This document shows positions 20,436-31,443 of a stretch of DNA of 64,000 bases, piece by piece. Made by a program: the position numbers and the translations under genes. Numbering within the stretch: the stretch's first letter is position 1; each line of letters opens with the position of its first letter. The notes beneath the pieces were generated by a model, which saw only the letters and a list, made by a program, of their open reading frames with translations, was not told where the DNA came from and made no database searches. The stretch covers positions 186,001 through 250,000 of the forward strand of contig JASBNA010000024.1 of NCBI GenBank assembly GCA_038087015.1. The letters run 5' to 3'. The DNA is from Cerrena zonata (taxonomy: Eukaryota > Basidiomycota > Agaricomycetes > Polyporales > Cerrenaceae).

Positions 20436-21259
20436 CCTGATGAGCAAATAACCTTCACGTAACCTTTGAGTCTATACCTTCAAACACAGAAATAGTTTAT
20501 CCCGGGTTAAGCAATATTATTTATACCTTTAGCTTAGCAATAACTTTATTTGAGAGCATGAAAATTCCATTATCAGCGAAAAAAAATAATAAATGTCAAA
20601 CTCCACTGTGCGAGATCAACCAACTCAATGTGTCAATTCATATTGAGCTAAGCTGTTGGACAATAAGGAATGTTCAAAATATCACATCGAGTGCCAGACT
20701 AAACTGACAACCGGGTTGATGTCAAGACACTCGACTGATTGTTTACCCTTTTTTCCAGTCCATGCGGACATAATTCGACCAGGAGATGGACAATTGACTT
20801 GTAAATGAAAAGACGAAGGTAAAAAACAGTTGGAATGTATGAATTATGTATGGCTTATGTACGGTTTATGTATCGTTTGTGTGTGGGCCATATCAATCGT
20901 TAAATTGCAAAACTTAAAGCTCTTTATTGCAAAATTTCAGACTTGTAAAACCCCAAAGGTAGCTTTTTAAGGTTCCCCATACATTGTGTTAGTCAGTGTA
21001 GCACTTTGAACACCTCAGCAGATATCTCATCAGATACCGCATCCATTCCATGAACTCAGCTGTGCTTCTTATATAGTGTTTCTTAAGCATTTAATTGAAA
21101 AATCACTAGTCCCGATACCGGGAGTTGGTCGTGCGGAATGGATTTTTCATTGGAAAAAAGTAGGAAGTTTTTGAAAAATACTTCACTCCAGTGGAAACTT
21201 CAGAATACTTAGTGGAAGTATACTTGAGACTTGTTTAACTAGTACGTAGTGGTCCTAAG
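20436..21259. promoter_or_regulatory. Divergent promoter of SulP gene and AIM45
   Basis: An 824-bp spacer. It holds an 11-bp imperfect tandem repeat at 20845-20888, T/A-rich tracts around 20578 and no credible gene. One of the repeat units contains TGTACGG, the element seen elsewhere in this window. Confidence 0.45.
20845..20888 (+). repeat. 11-bp imperfect tandem repeat (about 4 copies)
   Basis: Units TTATGTATGGC, TTATGTACGGT, TTATGTATCGT and a decayed TTGTGTGTGGG follow one another without gaps. The period is close to one turn of DNA, so a factor bound to each unit would sit on the same face. Confidence 0.7.
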
Positions 21260-22253
21260 ATGTTACGCTCATTCGTTTCCAAAAGATTTTTCTCCAGCAC
21301 AAGAGCCAGTTTAGATACGCTTGCGTTTGTTGAAAGTGCCCAATCCAAAATTACACCAACTTCTTTATCAGGCCATTAATGCAGCATCTAAGATTGGTGA
21401 GCCAATTACTGTGATAGTTGCCGGGTCTGAGGGTGAAGCCATCAAAGACGAAGCGGCAAAGATCCCCGGTATCAATAAGGTTCTTGTGGCTAAAGGGACC
21501 CAATATGATCATTATTTATCTGAGGAATTGAGTCCATTATTCAAAGATGTCATACAATCCTCCAATTTCACTCATTTCTTTACCCCGGCTTCTGCCGTAG
21601 GTAAGTCGGTGTTACCACGTCTTGGGGCTCTTCTTGACGTTCAACCGCTTTCCGATATCATCAAAATTGAATCCAAAGATACCTTTGTTAGACCAATTTA
21701 TGCCGGAAATGCCTTGGCCACCGTTCAATCCAGTGACAAGATTATTCTTGCCTCCGTTAGAGGATCGGCTTTTCCTCCGGTGGAATTGGGTGCAGAGGCC
21801 GTTCCAATTGAAGAAGTCGCTGCTACCACTGAATCAAATAACCGTACCGAATTTGTTTCGGAACAATTGATTACTTCTGAAAGACCTGACTTGGGCTCCG
21901 CTTCTAAGGTTGTGTCTGGTGGCCGTGGTTTGAAAAATAAGGAAACCTTCGATGGCTTGATTGAACCTTTGGCTGCTAAATTGAATGCTGCTGTTGGTGC
22001 TTCTAGAGCTGCCGTTGACTCTGGGTTCTGCGATAATTCTTTACAAGTTGGTCAAACTGGTAAAATCGTCGCTCCAGAATTATACGTCGCTGTCGGTGTC
22101 TCTGGTGCCATCCAACACTTAGCCGGTATGAAAGACTCCAAGACCATTGTTGCAATCAACAAAGATCCAGAAGCTCCAATTTTCAACGTTGCTGATATTG
22201 GTTTGGTCGCTGATCTTAACGAAGCTGTACCAGAGTTAACCAGCAAATTGTAG
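21260..22253 (+). CDS. AIM45: Electron transfer flavoprotein alpha subunit, one frameshift
   Basis: Mitochondrial matrix ETF-alpha, which with ETF-beta passes electrons from acyl-CoA and other dehydrogenases to ETF-ubiquinone oxidoreductase. The ATG at 21260 opens a typical targeting presequence ([18 protein letters not shown]) followed by the family start TLAFVES. The frame then breaks at 21371-21372 (one G too many) and continues as [13 protein letters not shown]. The FAD-binding C-terminal part is clear: [60 protein letters not shown] and [23 protein letters not shown]. The rebuilt length is about 330 residues, as in the family (344 in S. cerevisiae). Confidence 0.93.
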
Positions 22254-22711
22254 TCTTTCCATCTTTCAAATTGCATGTCTCCATCCGGCTATCTCCTTCT
22301 TAATGACTTTACTCTTTCAATAGACTTCTTATGTTACCTTCTTATAATAAAATCATTCATTTCACCCGTACATTCAGTATACCCCCGTACATCCCATGAT
22401 GATAAAATAAAAAAAAAAATAAAAAAAAAAATAAGCGAAACGAAAAAAACGTATACTGCCGTAAAGACTTTCTTAAGAGAAATACTTTTTTGTATTTGCG
22501 TTCATTTGAATTGGATCAATCATTTCGATAACGGAGCATCGAGCAACCCAATTAAATATCCCTGAGTACGGCCGTGTACACATCCTGCTCAATTCCAGTG
22601 AATACTTCTCAATTAATACCCGAGATATCTGTTTGTTTATTAATTTGGCGTTTTTTAGCGTGTTTTACTTTTCTTTCAAGAAGTGAATCCGATCAATAGA
22701 TTATCTTCAAA
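22254..22711. promoter_or_regulatory. SNF11-like gene promoter with Rap1-like sites
   Basis: Holds two tandem Rap1-like sites (22363-22374 CACCCGTACATT and 22383-22394 CCCCGTACATCC, both in minus orientation) 20 bp apart. An A-rich tract lies at 22408-22432 and a GTACGGCCGTGTACAC cluster near 22566. No gene is seen. Confidence 0.45.
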
Positions 22712-23671
22712 ATGAATACAGTTCCTCCGCAAGCTGGTGGACAGGTATCTAATAAGTCACCTTTGGACATTGATAGAGACCGAGTGACCTGTCTTTTGTT
22801 GATAAATTCCCATCTTATAAAGAAAGCCTATTCGTTATATGTCAATTATATCAGTAATCCTCAAGCACTCCAGCAATTAAATGTTCAATCTAAAAATGCC
22901 TTGCTGGAACTGTACACTAATATGAGTCGGAGAGTTGTCTGTAATATTGCAGTCTTATCTTATATTAATGATAAGTATCATAATAAAGCAGCGGCTAATC
23001 AACCAGGTCGCCCTCAATTTCCAGTACTTTTATCAGCACCTCCAAACATGCCAGAACTCAACAGTCTATATAAGAAGTTGCAAGACTTGTACCCAGATGC
23101 TTTGCGATTCTTAAAGATGAAAATTCAACAAGTGAAGTATCAACAAGAGCTTGCCGCTAATGGAGGTGTTAATCCAACGCAACAAGTCATGCCTCAACAA
23201 CAACAACAACAGCAACAACAACAGCAGCAGCAGCAGCAGCATCAACTACAACAGCAACAACAACATCATCAACAACTTCATCAACAACAACAACAACAAC
23301 AAAGACTAGCTTTAAACGGCACTCCAATGGGTAATCCTCCGGATCTGAGTAATATGACAAACCTAGCTACAGGCGAGGCAGTAATAAACTCTCCAATGAT
23401 GAATAATCAAAAACCAAATCCAAATGCTCAACCATCTCAATTTCCAGTGGCTGGAACCTTCAATTCACAAAACCCTGTCAATTTTCAAAATAATCCAGCT
23501 ATGGATCTGACCTTTAATAAACCTCCAAATCTGACAGCTTTACAAAATCAATCATCAATATCTCCACAACAAATATTTCAACAGATGAACGATAACGGCT
23601 CTTCCGATATGAATAGACTCAATTCAGGCTTTGGTAACTCCAGCAACGCAAACATGATGGATTTTTTCTGA
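22712..23671 (+). CDS. Snf11-like, glutamine-rich SWI/SNF subunit candidate
   Basis: A 319-residue protein. Residues about 20-85 (VTCLLLINSHLIKKAYSL ... LYTNMSRRVVCNIAVLSYIND) and 102-130 (PVLLSAPPNMPELNSLYKKLQDLYPDALRFL) follow the order of S. cerevisiae Snf11 (LLLHINSILL, LKRVHANLQCISQINQ, LILTPPQ, LSKLYLLLARVFE). Snf11 binds Snf2 in the SWI/SNF chromatin remodeller. Residues about 160-200 are nearly pure glutamine and histidine, and the rest is N/P/Q-rich and probably disordered. Support also comes from linkage: PAA1, IPT1 and SNF11 are consecutive in S. cerevisiae (YDR071C-YDR073W) and all three have homologues here. It is longer than Snf11 (169), and an SS18-like factor is the alternative. 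Confidence 0.6.
   Translation: MNTVPPQAGGQVSNKSPLDIDRDRVTCLLLINSHLIKKAYSLYVNYISNPQALQQLNVQSKNALLELYTNMSRRVVCNIAVLSYINDKYHNKAAANQPGRPQFPVLLSAPPNMPELNSLYKKLQDLYPDALRFLKMKIQQVKYQQELAANGGVNPTQQVMPQQQQQQQQQQQQQQQHQLQQQQQHHQQLHQQQQQQQRLALNGTPMGNPPDLSNMTNLATGEAVINSPMMNNQKPNPNAQPSQFPVAGTFNSQNPVNFQNNPAMDLTFNKPPNLTALQNQSSISPQQIFQQMNDNGSSDMNRLNSGFGNSSNANMMDFF
23197..23302 (+). repeat. CAA/CAG triplet repeat coding for polyglutamine
   Basis: Interrupted run of CAA and CAG codons with CAT interruptions in the Snf11-like gene. It is likely to vary in length between strains. Confidence 0.85.
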
Positions 23672-23965
23672 AGCCTATCCTGCTTTTCGTCCTGTTTGTT
23701 TTTTATTTTTTGATGATGAATTTTCACTTGTACTTTAATTTTTCCCTTTCAATTGGTGTTCACTCAAATATAATAGATTAGTCTACTGTAATATACATTC
23801 TAAAGATTTAATTTAATAGGTATAAAATTATGTCTATAAGATCATTTCACTATATTGTACAACGTAAGTGACTCTGAGTAGAGATAAGAAAAAGTTGATA
23901 CTGAATATATAATCGTAATTTTTGTTTCAAAAACGAAACTAATGCATTCATCAGTGGTATTCAGA

Positions 23966-26900
23966 TTAATTCATTAAATCTTGAAACTCCAGATTAATGA
24001 TATCTGAATAGCCACCATTATTGGGGAAAGAGTTGTTTGAGCTACCTCCATCAGCTCCTAAAATATTACCAGTATTCGGAAAATTAAAATTAGCATGATT
24101 CATTAAATTACCACTTGAAAGAGCATTTGTATTCATTTGTTGTTGTGTACTAACTGGGCGTTGATTGAGTGTCAGAGCAGACTTGGTATGACGAGCGGTG
24201 GCTACTGGATCATTCGGATTACCGCCAGGAACATGCAACCAGACTGCATCATTGGTAATTTCGTTCCATAACTTCTGTTCTTCATCAATATATGTCATAC
24301 CTTCAATACCCGCCAAATCTGAATTCATGTAAACATCGCCATTAGTTGGTTGAATAGAGTTCGGAACATTTATATTAAAGTTGAACGACTCACTTGTTAA
24401 ATTTGCTGTGTTTGGTACTGGATTGTTCGCCATGTGACCATTAGTATTTTCACCTCCCAAAGCCGTAGGAAAGTTTAGAAAGTCTAATTCACCAGGGACC
24501 GTCATTTCATCATCACCAGCGGTATGCATTTTCACATTCGGATGGCGTATGCTTTCTGAAATAAATGAGCCTGCACCGCTTGAGTTGCCACTACCAGCTC
24601 CATTAATGTTCAATCCGCCTCCAATACCTCCAAGGCTAGCCATATCGACAAGGCCAGGACGGGGATCTATGAATGATTCATTAAAACTTTGATAATCATT
24701 TAAAGGTTCACCTACGTCGTTTGTTTCCTTTGGTTCCCCATCATGTTTAACTAGTAAGGAATTCATAACCCCATTGAAATCCAAAACTCTTATCAACTTG
24801 AGTAACTGGGCTCTCCTCAATGCAGCTGGGTAATTACCCAACTTTTTCATCTTGGTAAATATCGTCAATGCATGATCCAAATGCTCTTTGGTTGCGTCAT
24901 GAACACCAAAAGATGCATTGAATAAAATTAAAGTAGACGCAGACGTAAAGAGATACTCGCGATCCATCCATCCAAACAATGCAACCATATTAGCAGGTAG
25001 AAGAGCCCAAATGGATTTAATTGTATTGATGGAAGCTTGGAATGATGCATTTAATAAAGTTAAAACATTTTTAGAGTACTTCGTTAAATCAACATATTTG
25101 TTAGAATTTTGTTGTATCTGGAGTTCTTTTAGTTTTTTTGTTGCAAAATGGAACAATAACGGACGAACAGCAAGATTCATACCTTGAAAATATTCTGTCA
25201 TCAAATTCACAATTAATCTTGATATGAGAAAGTTTTCACTCGAAAAGTCAACTCTTAAGAAATCGGGCAATGCATTTTTCCAGTTAATCAATTTTTGAAC
25301 CAAGTCAGACACAACTGGTAAAATATTGGCAGATGGTTGTTTGGTGTATAAAGAAGATAAAATAAGTGCATTAATTTGAGTAATAGTAACACAATTATTG
25401 ATGTATTCGGCAGAAGGAAAAATATAGAACCCTCTAACATCACTTTCGTCTCTTGGGAAATCGTCAAGGTTTATGCTAAAGTCGAATGGTAACTCCGTCG
25501 AAACACTATCGTCAGCAAAACTGAGAGGTAAACCTGCTTTTGAGGAGAGCATTCTTTCGTACATATAGACTGTCCACCAAATTCGTCTTCGATGCTCTAG
25601 TTCGAACCTATCTAAGTTTTCTTTGTCTGCATCAACATGCCATCCCAAAATTAAGGTTGACCTTAAAGCCAAACCAAAGTAAAAGTAAGAAGCAATAGTA
25701 CAGTCAGCGACTTGTAGATAGAAAGCATATAATAACATTACCTCTATACCTCCATCTTTTGTAATATTATCAATAGCACCAGATGCAAATAAACCAGGTA
25801 AACAACTCTGATGCTTGATAGAAAAATCCGGAACCAGGTAGAGTATTTCTTCTATAAGATGAGCTTGGCCTGTTACTAGTAGTATTGAATTTATCTTTAT
25901 TCTTCCTTCTCGCCTCTCTATTCACTTTATCTAGGTTTTTGGACCTTTTTATGTGGGTATCTGACTCTGTTCCTAAATACATCTCACCAATTGCAAAAAT
26001 TAACAAAATTTTACAGAACCAGATTGTTTCGAGGATTGTGTCATCATCAGTATCCTTTTTTATTGTGTTTTCGTCCATAGCAGGGCCCTTATTTAGCGAG
26101 ACGTTACGTTTCAATATTCTGATGTTATCACTACCTTTCCCACTATATAGATTCATTAAGAATTTTTTAACTAAACCTTCATTGAAAAAATAAAAACAAC
26201 CATCATTGTAATTAATAAAAGTATCAACCAAAAGCATGGCATAGGAATATGAGGGTAAAGTGAAGTTTATTGATAGCCCTGGTCTTGTATTGGTTTTGGC
26301 TAAAGTGATCTTATAGGCATTACCCTCTTTCTCGAGAATTTCCGTTTCTCTCTTACTAGGTTGAGAAGTAGCAGTACCAGCACTCATTTCTGTTGTTTGA
26401 GATTTTGGACTTGCTCCGGCCACTTGTGAATTCGGAGAATTAGGTGAATTTGGATTAGTATTAGGGAAAATGGATGAAGATACGAATGAAGGCACCATAT
26501 TTTGGATTTCTAAACCAAATAGAGTCATTGAAGATGAGCCCACGTAAACTTTCTCACCTGTTCTTGATTGTATTAGCCTACCATGCTTGTCCAAAGAAGG
26601 GTGAATCACTTCATTACTGTTATGATCGTTTTGGGGCGTTGCGTTATGCGATGAGTAGTTGGAAGGTGTGTAGGGGGAGGTGTAATTATTTTCATTACTA
26701 TCCGACATTTGATGATCTTGGGCAAATGACGAACGGGGCTTCTGGTTGTTTTGCAGCTGTTGCTCTGCCATTGAATTTGATTTGCTCATGCTGATTCTCT
26801 TATCGGTTTCCGTCTTCAAATCAGTTCTTAACATTGCGTTATCTTTCTTCAATCGAGCTATATCGTCATGAAGCTTTGATAAGTACTTCATAGAGACAAC

Positions 26901-27224
26901 AATTTTCTTGTCACTTTCGACATACTCACACTGAGTCTTAGCCACAACACATTTTTTACAAGGGTTTCCCCCTGGACAACGAATATGACGATTTCTGCAT
27001 CTTTGACAAGCTAATGACGTCCTTTTCTGTTTAGCCTGGTTGAAAGTCGCTTCAGACGCATTTTTCACGTCTCTTTTTCCGTCCTTGCTTATATCTTTAT
27101 GCTCTATCGAACTTCCTGAGCTTGTTGTGCTTTTCATTTCTGTTTGTGGTGATGAGTTCATATTCAACATTGAACTTGCAGATGTATGTTCTCGCTTAAC
27201 GAGAGGATCTGAATTATCTGACAT
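23966..27224 (-). CDS. PUT3: Put3-like Zn(II)2Cys6 transcription factor, one frameshift
   Basis: Zinc-cluster activator. The DNA-binding domain has all six cysteines: C73, C76, C83, C89, C92 and C99 in ACQRCRNRHIRCPGGNPCKKC. Next come the linker KKIVVSMKYLSKLHDDIARLKKDNAML and a short coiled coil. This linker and cluster closely follow S. cerevisiae Put3 (proline-utilisation activator; [33 protein letters not shown]); Tea1-type factors are the next best match. The fungal_trans middle region follows (YFYFGLALRSTLILGWH, ELEHRRRIWWTVYMYERMLS), then a Q/N-rich C-terminus. One extra base at 25794-25798 breaks the frame within ELFTGLFASGAIDN. The rebuilt length is about 1084 residues. Linkage to HCS1, ATP7, URB1 and SWD2 (YKL014C-YKL018W in S. 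cerevisiae, with PUT3 at YKL015W) supports the name. Confidence 0.8.
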
Positions 27225-27311
27225 TGAAGCACTATAAGAAAAATGGGTCTATGGGTATTTTAATGACTTTAAGCATGTGTAAGTTAACGAAAAAGAGCTT
27301 CATCTTTCTTT

Positions 27312-27345
<34 letters not shown>

Positions 27346-27687
27346 GTTGAATGATGGAGTAATTCGTTGATAATCATCTAACAGGGATGTATGGGTCTCT
27401 TCTGAATCTTTATCTATGCAACTAATACAATTTTTGTTTTTTCATCTCTAATAGGCACTTGTTCAAACCAATTGTGACTTGATTTGGATAGTGTTGTATA
27501 TCTATATTAGAAATTGGGATAGGGGCTCTCATCAAGCGGCTGAATGCAAAGTTGGAACCATTAATAAGCAATATTTACAGTTAGGATTTAGTTTTTCTCT
27601 CAGGACAGATAGATCACTGGTACTGTTAGCACGAGTTGGGTAATTGGTTGATAGTTGTCGAGTTAGAGGTATCGAAGAGAAGTAAGG
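27225..27687. other. Divergent promoter of PUT3-like and LRR genes
   Basis: Contains a long T/C-rich tract at about 27305-27345. No reading frame or structured RNA is recognised. Confidence 0.35.
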
Positions 27688-29610
27688 ATGCTGTTGCCGT
27701 ATGAAGTTATAAGTCTAATACTACAATTTGTCGAGCCAAATATTGTCTACGATAAATTTTTGAGGCCATACAAATGGGCCCGGGATCAACTTGATCCTGT
27801 TCAATATGCTGCATTTAAAAGGGTATTTTCATCGAAGATAGTGATCAAAGGATTAATATTCGAGGATTTATCGAAAGATTACAGTAAAGTTTTCTATCCC
27901 CAAAAGGTCATAAAGGACTTATTTGTTATTCATGGTTTAGTTGACGGATATTATATATTAAAGAATCTATTCAATTATAACATTATGCATCAGGATCAGA
28001 TAATACCGGGAGAGATTGGAATAGTGTTTAGTTTCGATGACAACTATACTCAAATTTTGAGTTTAAACAAGATTCTTGAGATTCTATCGTTTGATAAATA
28101 CCATAAAGATATCATACCTAAGATTGTTATTGTTTTGCGTTATGATTCAACCCCAAGGGATAAGATGATCTCTGAAAGTAACAAGGTTGTAAGGCAAGTT
28201 GAAAGTTTAGGTAGTAAAATAACCAAATTTTCAATTCAAAACAAGTTTGCCTTGAAAACCACTATAAATAATCTTTATCTACTTCAACCATCTTCTTTTG
28301 AGAATTTGATAGAAGTCCGTTTACCCAATAACGGGATTACTGATATAAGTGTTGAATCTCATTTAAAAAATTTACCACAAGGCTTGAAAATTCTTGATTT
28401 GACAGCAAATAACATTACCAACTTGAAACGATTAAAGATTCCTGGATCTTTAGAAGAGTTATGGCTCGGTGCCAACAGTTTACATTCAATCGATGGCCCA
28501 GATTATGCATCTGCTACAAATTTGAGATCTATTGATGCTTCAATCAACGCAATTTCTTCAATTGCAGGAATAAAATTTCCACCTTCTTTAAAAATGTTTA
28601 AAATCACTTATAATTTGTTAGAAGAAATTGAACAAGATCAAATCCCTCCAAATATCGAAATTTTAGGATTATCACAAAATAACTTTAGTAATCTTGACGA
28701 TATCGAATTACCACCAAAACTTCTTGAGTTACATTTGAGGGACAACAAATTTGGAGGCTTTAGAGATGATTTTTTCATGAATTGCCATCAGTTAACCGTA
28801 TTGGACTTATCAAATAATCAAATTGATGATTTGGATGAATTGGGTCAATTGCCATCTTCATTGAGTGTGTTGATGTTGGATAATAATGAAATTGATTATA
28901 GTGACTTGAATAATATCTTTACTAAGAGCTTAACCAAGTTATCCATGATAAGTACCGGTTTAATAAGTTTATCTAACTTGGAATTTCCTCCTACGATCAA
29001 AGAGTTGAATTTATCTAAAAATGAAATTAGTGAGATATTAAATGTTAAGTTTGGAGGTGGTGAATTAACCAAACTCGATTTAAGCGGTAATAAACTAACT
29101 AGGTTTGAGACTTACCTAGGTTTGGAAAGGATCGAGTCTCTTAATTTGAGTGATAATTTGTTTTACACTCGAAACATTTTATTGCCCAAAAGCTTAAGGG
29201 AATTGATTTTAAATGATATTGAAACTGATATCATTTCTCAAGGCTTTGTAGATACTCTTCCAAGGAGTCTTCGGAGTTTGTCATTGAGTAACTGCTTCAA
29301 TCGGTCTACGAGACTTCGGCTTGACTTGTCTCGACTCAATGAGCTAAACATGTTATTTCTTGAGAGAAACCATTTGAAGCTGGTTGATATCAATTATCCA
29401 ACTAGTCTTGAAGTCTTGTCTCTCGAGTATAACGAGTTAACTGATATCAGATTCAATGAAATCCCAACTAATATAAGGATTTTGAAATTGAACCATAACG
29501 ATATTAAAGAATTGGCTTCATTACCATATTTCCCGCATATTGAATATTTTGGACTTTATGGCGATCAAACGGAGTTGATGAAACTGGGCAGTTGTTTTGC
29601 TAGAGCTTAG
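27688..29610 (+). CDS. F-box-like leucine-rich repeat protein
   Basis: A 640-residue protein starting with an F-box-like segment (LPYEVISLILQFVEPNIVYDKFL), a central region of about 170 residues without repeats, then about 18 leucine-rich repeats from about residue 205 to 630. The repeat unit is roughly LP-SLK-L-L--N-I--L, recurring as DLTANNITNLKRL, LGLSQNNFSNLDDI, DLSNNQIDDLDEL and LNLSKNEISEI, among others. There is no signal peptide, so it is probably intracellular. It belongs by type to the LRR families (IFA/FGR38) described as expanded in Candida-clade yeasts. If the F-box is real it would be an SCF ubiquitin-ligase receptor; that is inference. The gene is intact and ordinary in composition. 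Confidence 0.8.
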   Translation: MLLPYEVISLILQFVEPNIVYDKFLRPYKWARDQLDPVQYAAFKRVFSSKIVIKGLIFEDLSKDYSKVFYPQKVIKDLFVIHGLVDGYYILKNLFNYNIMHQDQIIPGEIGIVFSFDDNYTQILSLNKILEILSFDKYHKDIIPKIVIVLRYDSTPRDKMISESNKVVRQVESLGSKITKFSIQNKFALKTTINNLYLLQPSSFENLIEVRLPNNGITDISVESHLKNLPQGLKILDLTANNITNLKRLKIPGSLEELWLGANSLHSIDGPDYASATNLRSIDASINAISSIAGIKFPPSLKMFKITYNLLEEIEQDQIPPNIEILGLSQNNFSNLDDIELPPKLLELHLRDNKFGGFRDDFFMNCHQLTVLDLSNNQIDDLDELGQLPSSLSVLMLDNNEIDYSDLNNIFTKSLTKLSMISTGLISLSNLEFPPTIKELNLSKNEISEILNVKFGGGELTKLDLSGNKLTRFETYLGLERIESLNLSDNLFYTRNILLPKSLRELILNDIETDIISQGFVDTLPRSLRSLSLSNCFNRSTRLRLDLSRLNELNMLFLERNHLKLVDINYPTSLEVLSLEYNELTDIRFNEIPTNIRILKLNHNDIKELASLPYFPHIEYFGLYGDQTELMKLGSCFARA

Positions 29611-30513
29611 GCTGCATAGCCATTAGATACCTTGTATAGAGAAATGTAACATAGAATTAATGGCTGTGAAATTTTGTAATTTTGCTCATTTTTAGCCAGA
29701 TTTTCACCAAACTAGTACAATTTCTGCAGCACAACCGATTGCACTCGATTGTGTCCGTACACTCGACTCAACTGTCCCTGTAAGCTCGATACGAGAATTG
29801 TTAGCAAGATCTTTCTCAGGCTAGTTAGGAGATATTACCTTGGATACTGTTCCTGTATAGCTGAGCTTATTCTAGAACCTACAAGACTGCAAGCAGCAAG
29901 CAGAACTGCAAGCTCATACAGAGATCAGCAGAACCACAAGTAGATCACAATAACGCAGCATTATAGGAGGTGGTCCTTATTACGAAAAACCGTTTGACTG
30001 GAAACGGCAAATTAGATGGTGTTAATGCAAGGAATAGATGAAATTTTGACTGGCCATCGACTCATATACAAGAATCCTGTACGCAGAACAAGACAAAAAC
30101 GCAAAAAAAGATTGCAAAAAAGGCTTTGCAAAAGACAGAACTACATCAGCAAAATGAGTTTTGATAAGAATCCTTGCAGTGAATATTTTATTTGAAGACT
30201 AGTATAATCAGATATATATTCAGAGCAATAGAAATGAAGGGAAGAAAGAGAGAAAAAAAAAAAGGAGGGCATTTCTGCAGAATCATTACTTTTAACCAGA
30301 AGTCAAAGGATTCTGGAAATATAAGAAAAAACTTTTAAAATAAAATTTGACAGACGCTAGTCGTCAATAAAACAAAATACATAAAGAATAAAAAGAAAAA
30401 TCGATTGAAAAGAAAAAAGGGGAAGTAAAAAAAAATATACATTGAAAGAAAACCAAAAACAATAATACCGTTAACGTAAAAGAAATGAAAAAAATAAAGC
30501 TAAGGATTCAAGC
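29611..30513. other. Convergent intergenic region, no gene seen
   Basis: About 900 bp between the 3' ends of the LRR gene and the CAP-protein gene. Includes a GTGTCCGTACAC motif near 29751 and purine-rich A/G tracts from 30240 onward. The longest frame is about 64 codons without recognisable content. Confidence 0.35.
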
Positions 30514-31443
30514 TTATTGAATCAAGTTAGCTTTACCTTTACCAACGATATTACCGGCAGGATCATAAGAGCAAACAATGTATTTACCCCAGTTTTCAGA
30601 GGAACAATCTTTGTAGGCACAACCAACTTTAGTAGTTGATTTCCAAATAACTTGAGTGAAATGATCAAAGCTTGAAGCAGAAGAGTAATCATAGTTTTTA
30701 CCTTCATCATACCAAGCATCAACAGCGGAGGAACCATCTTTATAACCAACAGCCAAGTTTTCACCAAAAGAACCACCAGAGTGTTGTAAATTACCAGAGC
30801 AGTCATATTTATTGGCATAATCTTTAGCGTATTGGTAAGCATCTTCATCCCAAGATAATTTCAGAACACCATGTTGAGATCTCTTTTTGTTATGAGCATC
30901 CAAGATGTTATTTTTGAAGTCATCATCATCACCACCACCGGTAGAGGAGGTGGAAGTGGAAGAAGCAGAAGAAGAAGAAACAGTTTTACTAATCAAAGTA
31001 GATGGAGCAAAAGGGTTCCAGTTCAACCCACCTTTAGTGGAAGAAGAAGAAGCGGCAGCAGTAACGGAAGTGGCTTCGACACTTGAAGAAACTGCAGCTT
31101 GAGTAGTAGAAGAAGCTGGAGCAGAAGATTCTTGGTTGAACATACCTAATTTAGCTTGTCCTTGTTGGTTATTAACAGAACTAGTTTCTGCTGGAGCAGA
31201 AGAAGAAGAAGGTTCAACGTAAGAAGAAGTTTGGGCCTCAACAGAAGAAGAAGTTTGAGCTTCAACACTGGAAGATGGAGCACTAGAGCTATAAGCACTT
31301 GAACTTGGAGCAGCACTTGAAGATTGGTAAACTGGATTACCTTGAGCATCAACAGTGACAACATCAGTTTGAGTAACCAAAACGGTACCTGCTTGAACAG
31401 CAGAAATGATTGATAAAGCAGCAGCTACTGATAAAAATTTCAT
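30514..31443 (-). CDS. Secreted CAP-domain protein, Rbt4/Pry family
   Basis: Secreted pathogenesis-related (CAP/SCP) protein; yeast Pry proteins export acetylated sterols and fatty acids, and Candida Rbt4 is a virulence-associated member. The start is the ATG at 31443 (an upstream 18-codon extension has no ATG). Residues 1-17 form a signal peptide (MKFLSVAAALSIISAVQA). Residues about 35-180 are Ser/Thr/Ala-rich and likely O-mannosylated. The CAP domain spans about 185-305: ILDAHNKKRSQHG, FGENLAVGY, WYDEGKNYDY and HFTQVIWKSTTKVGCAYKDC, then YIVCSYDPAGNIVGK. No GPI signal is seen. 309 residues. A paralogue lies at 59.5 kb. Confidence 0.93.
   Translation of the reverse strand: MKFLSVAAALSIISAVQAGTVLVTQTDVVTVDAQGNPVYQSSSAAPSSSAYSSSAPSSSVEAQTSSSVEAQTSSYVEPSSSSAPAETSSVNNQQGQAKLGMFNQESSAPASSTTQAAVSSSVEATSVTAAASSSSTKGGLNWNPFAPSTLISKTVSSSSASSTSTSSTGGGDDDDFKNNILDAHNKKRSQHGVLKLSWDEDAYQYAKDYANKYDCSGNLQHSGGSFGENLAVGYKDGSSAVDAWYDEGKNYDYSSASSFDHFTQVIWKSTTKVGCAYKDCSSENWGKYIVCSYDPAGNIVGKGKANLIQ

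Noticed and set aside
25590..25625. GGTTCGAAC resembling a tRNA B box on the minus strand
   Set aside because: Lies in the coding sequence of the Put3-like factor, with no A box or cloverleaf.
30522..31364. Several frames antisense or out of frame inside the CAP gene
   Set aside because: They are low-complexity shadows of the Ser/Thr-rich stalk codons.
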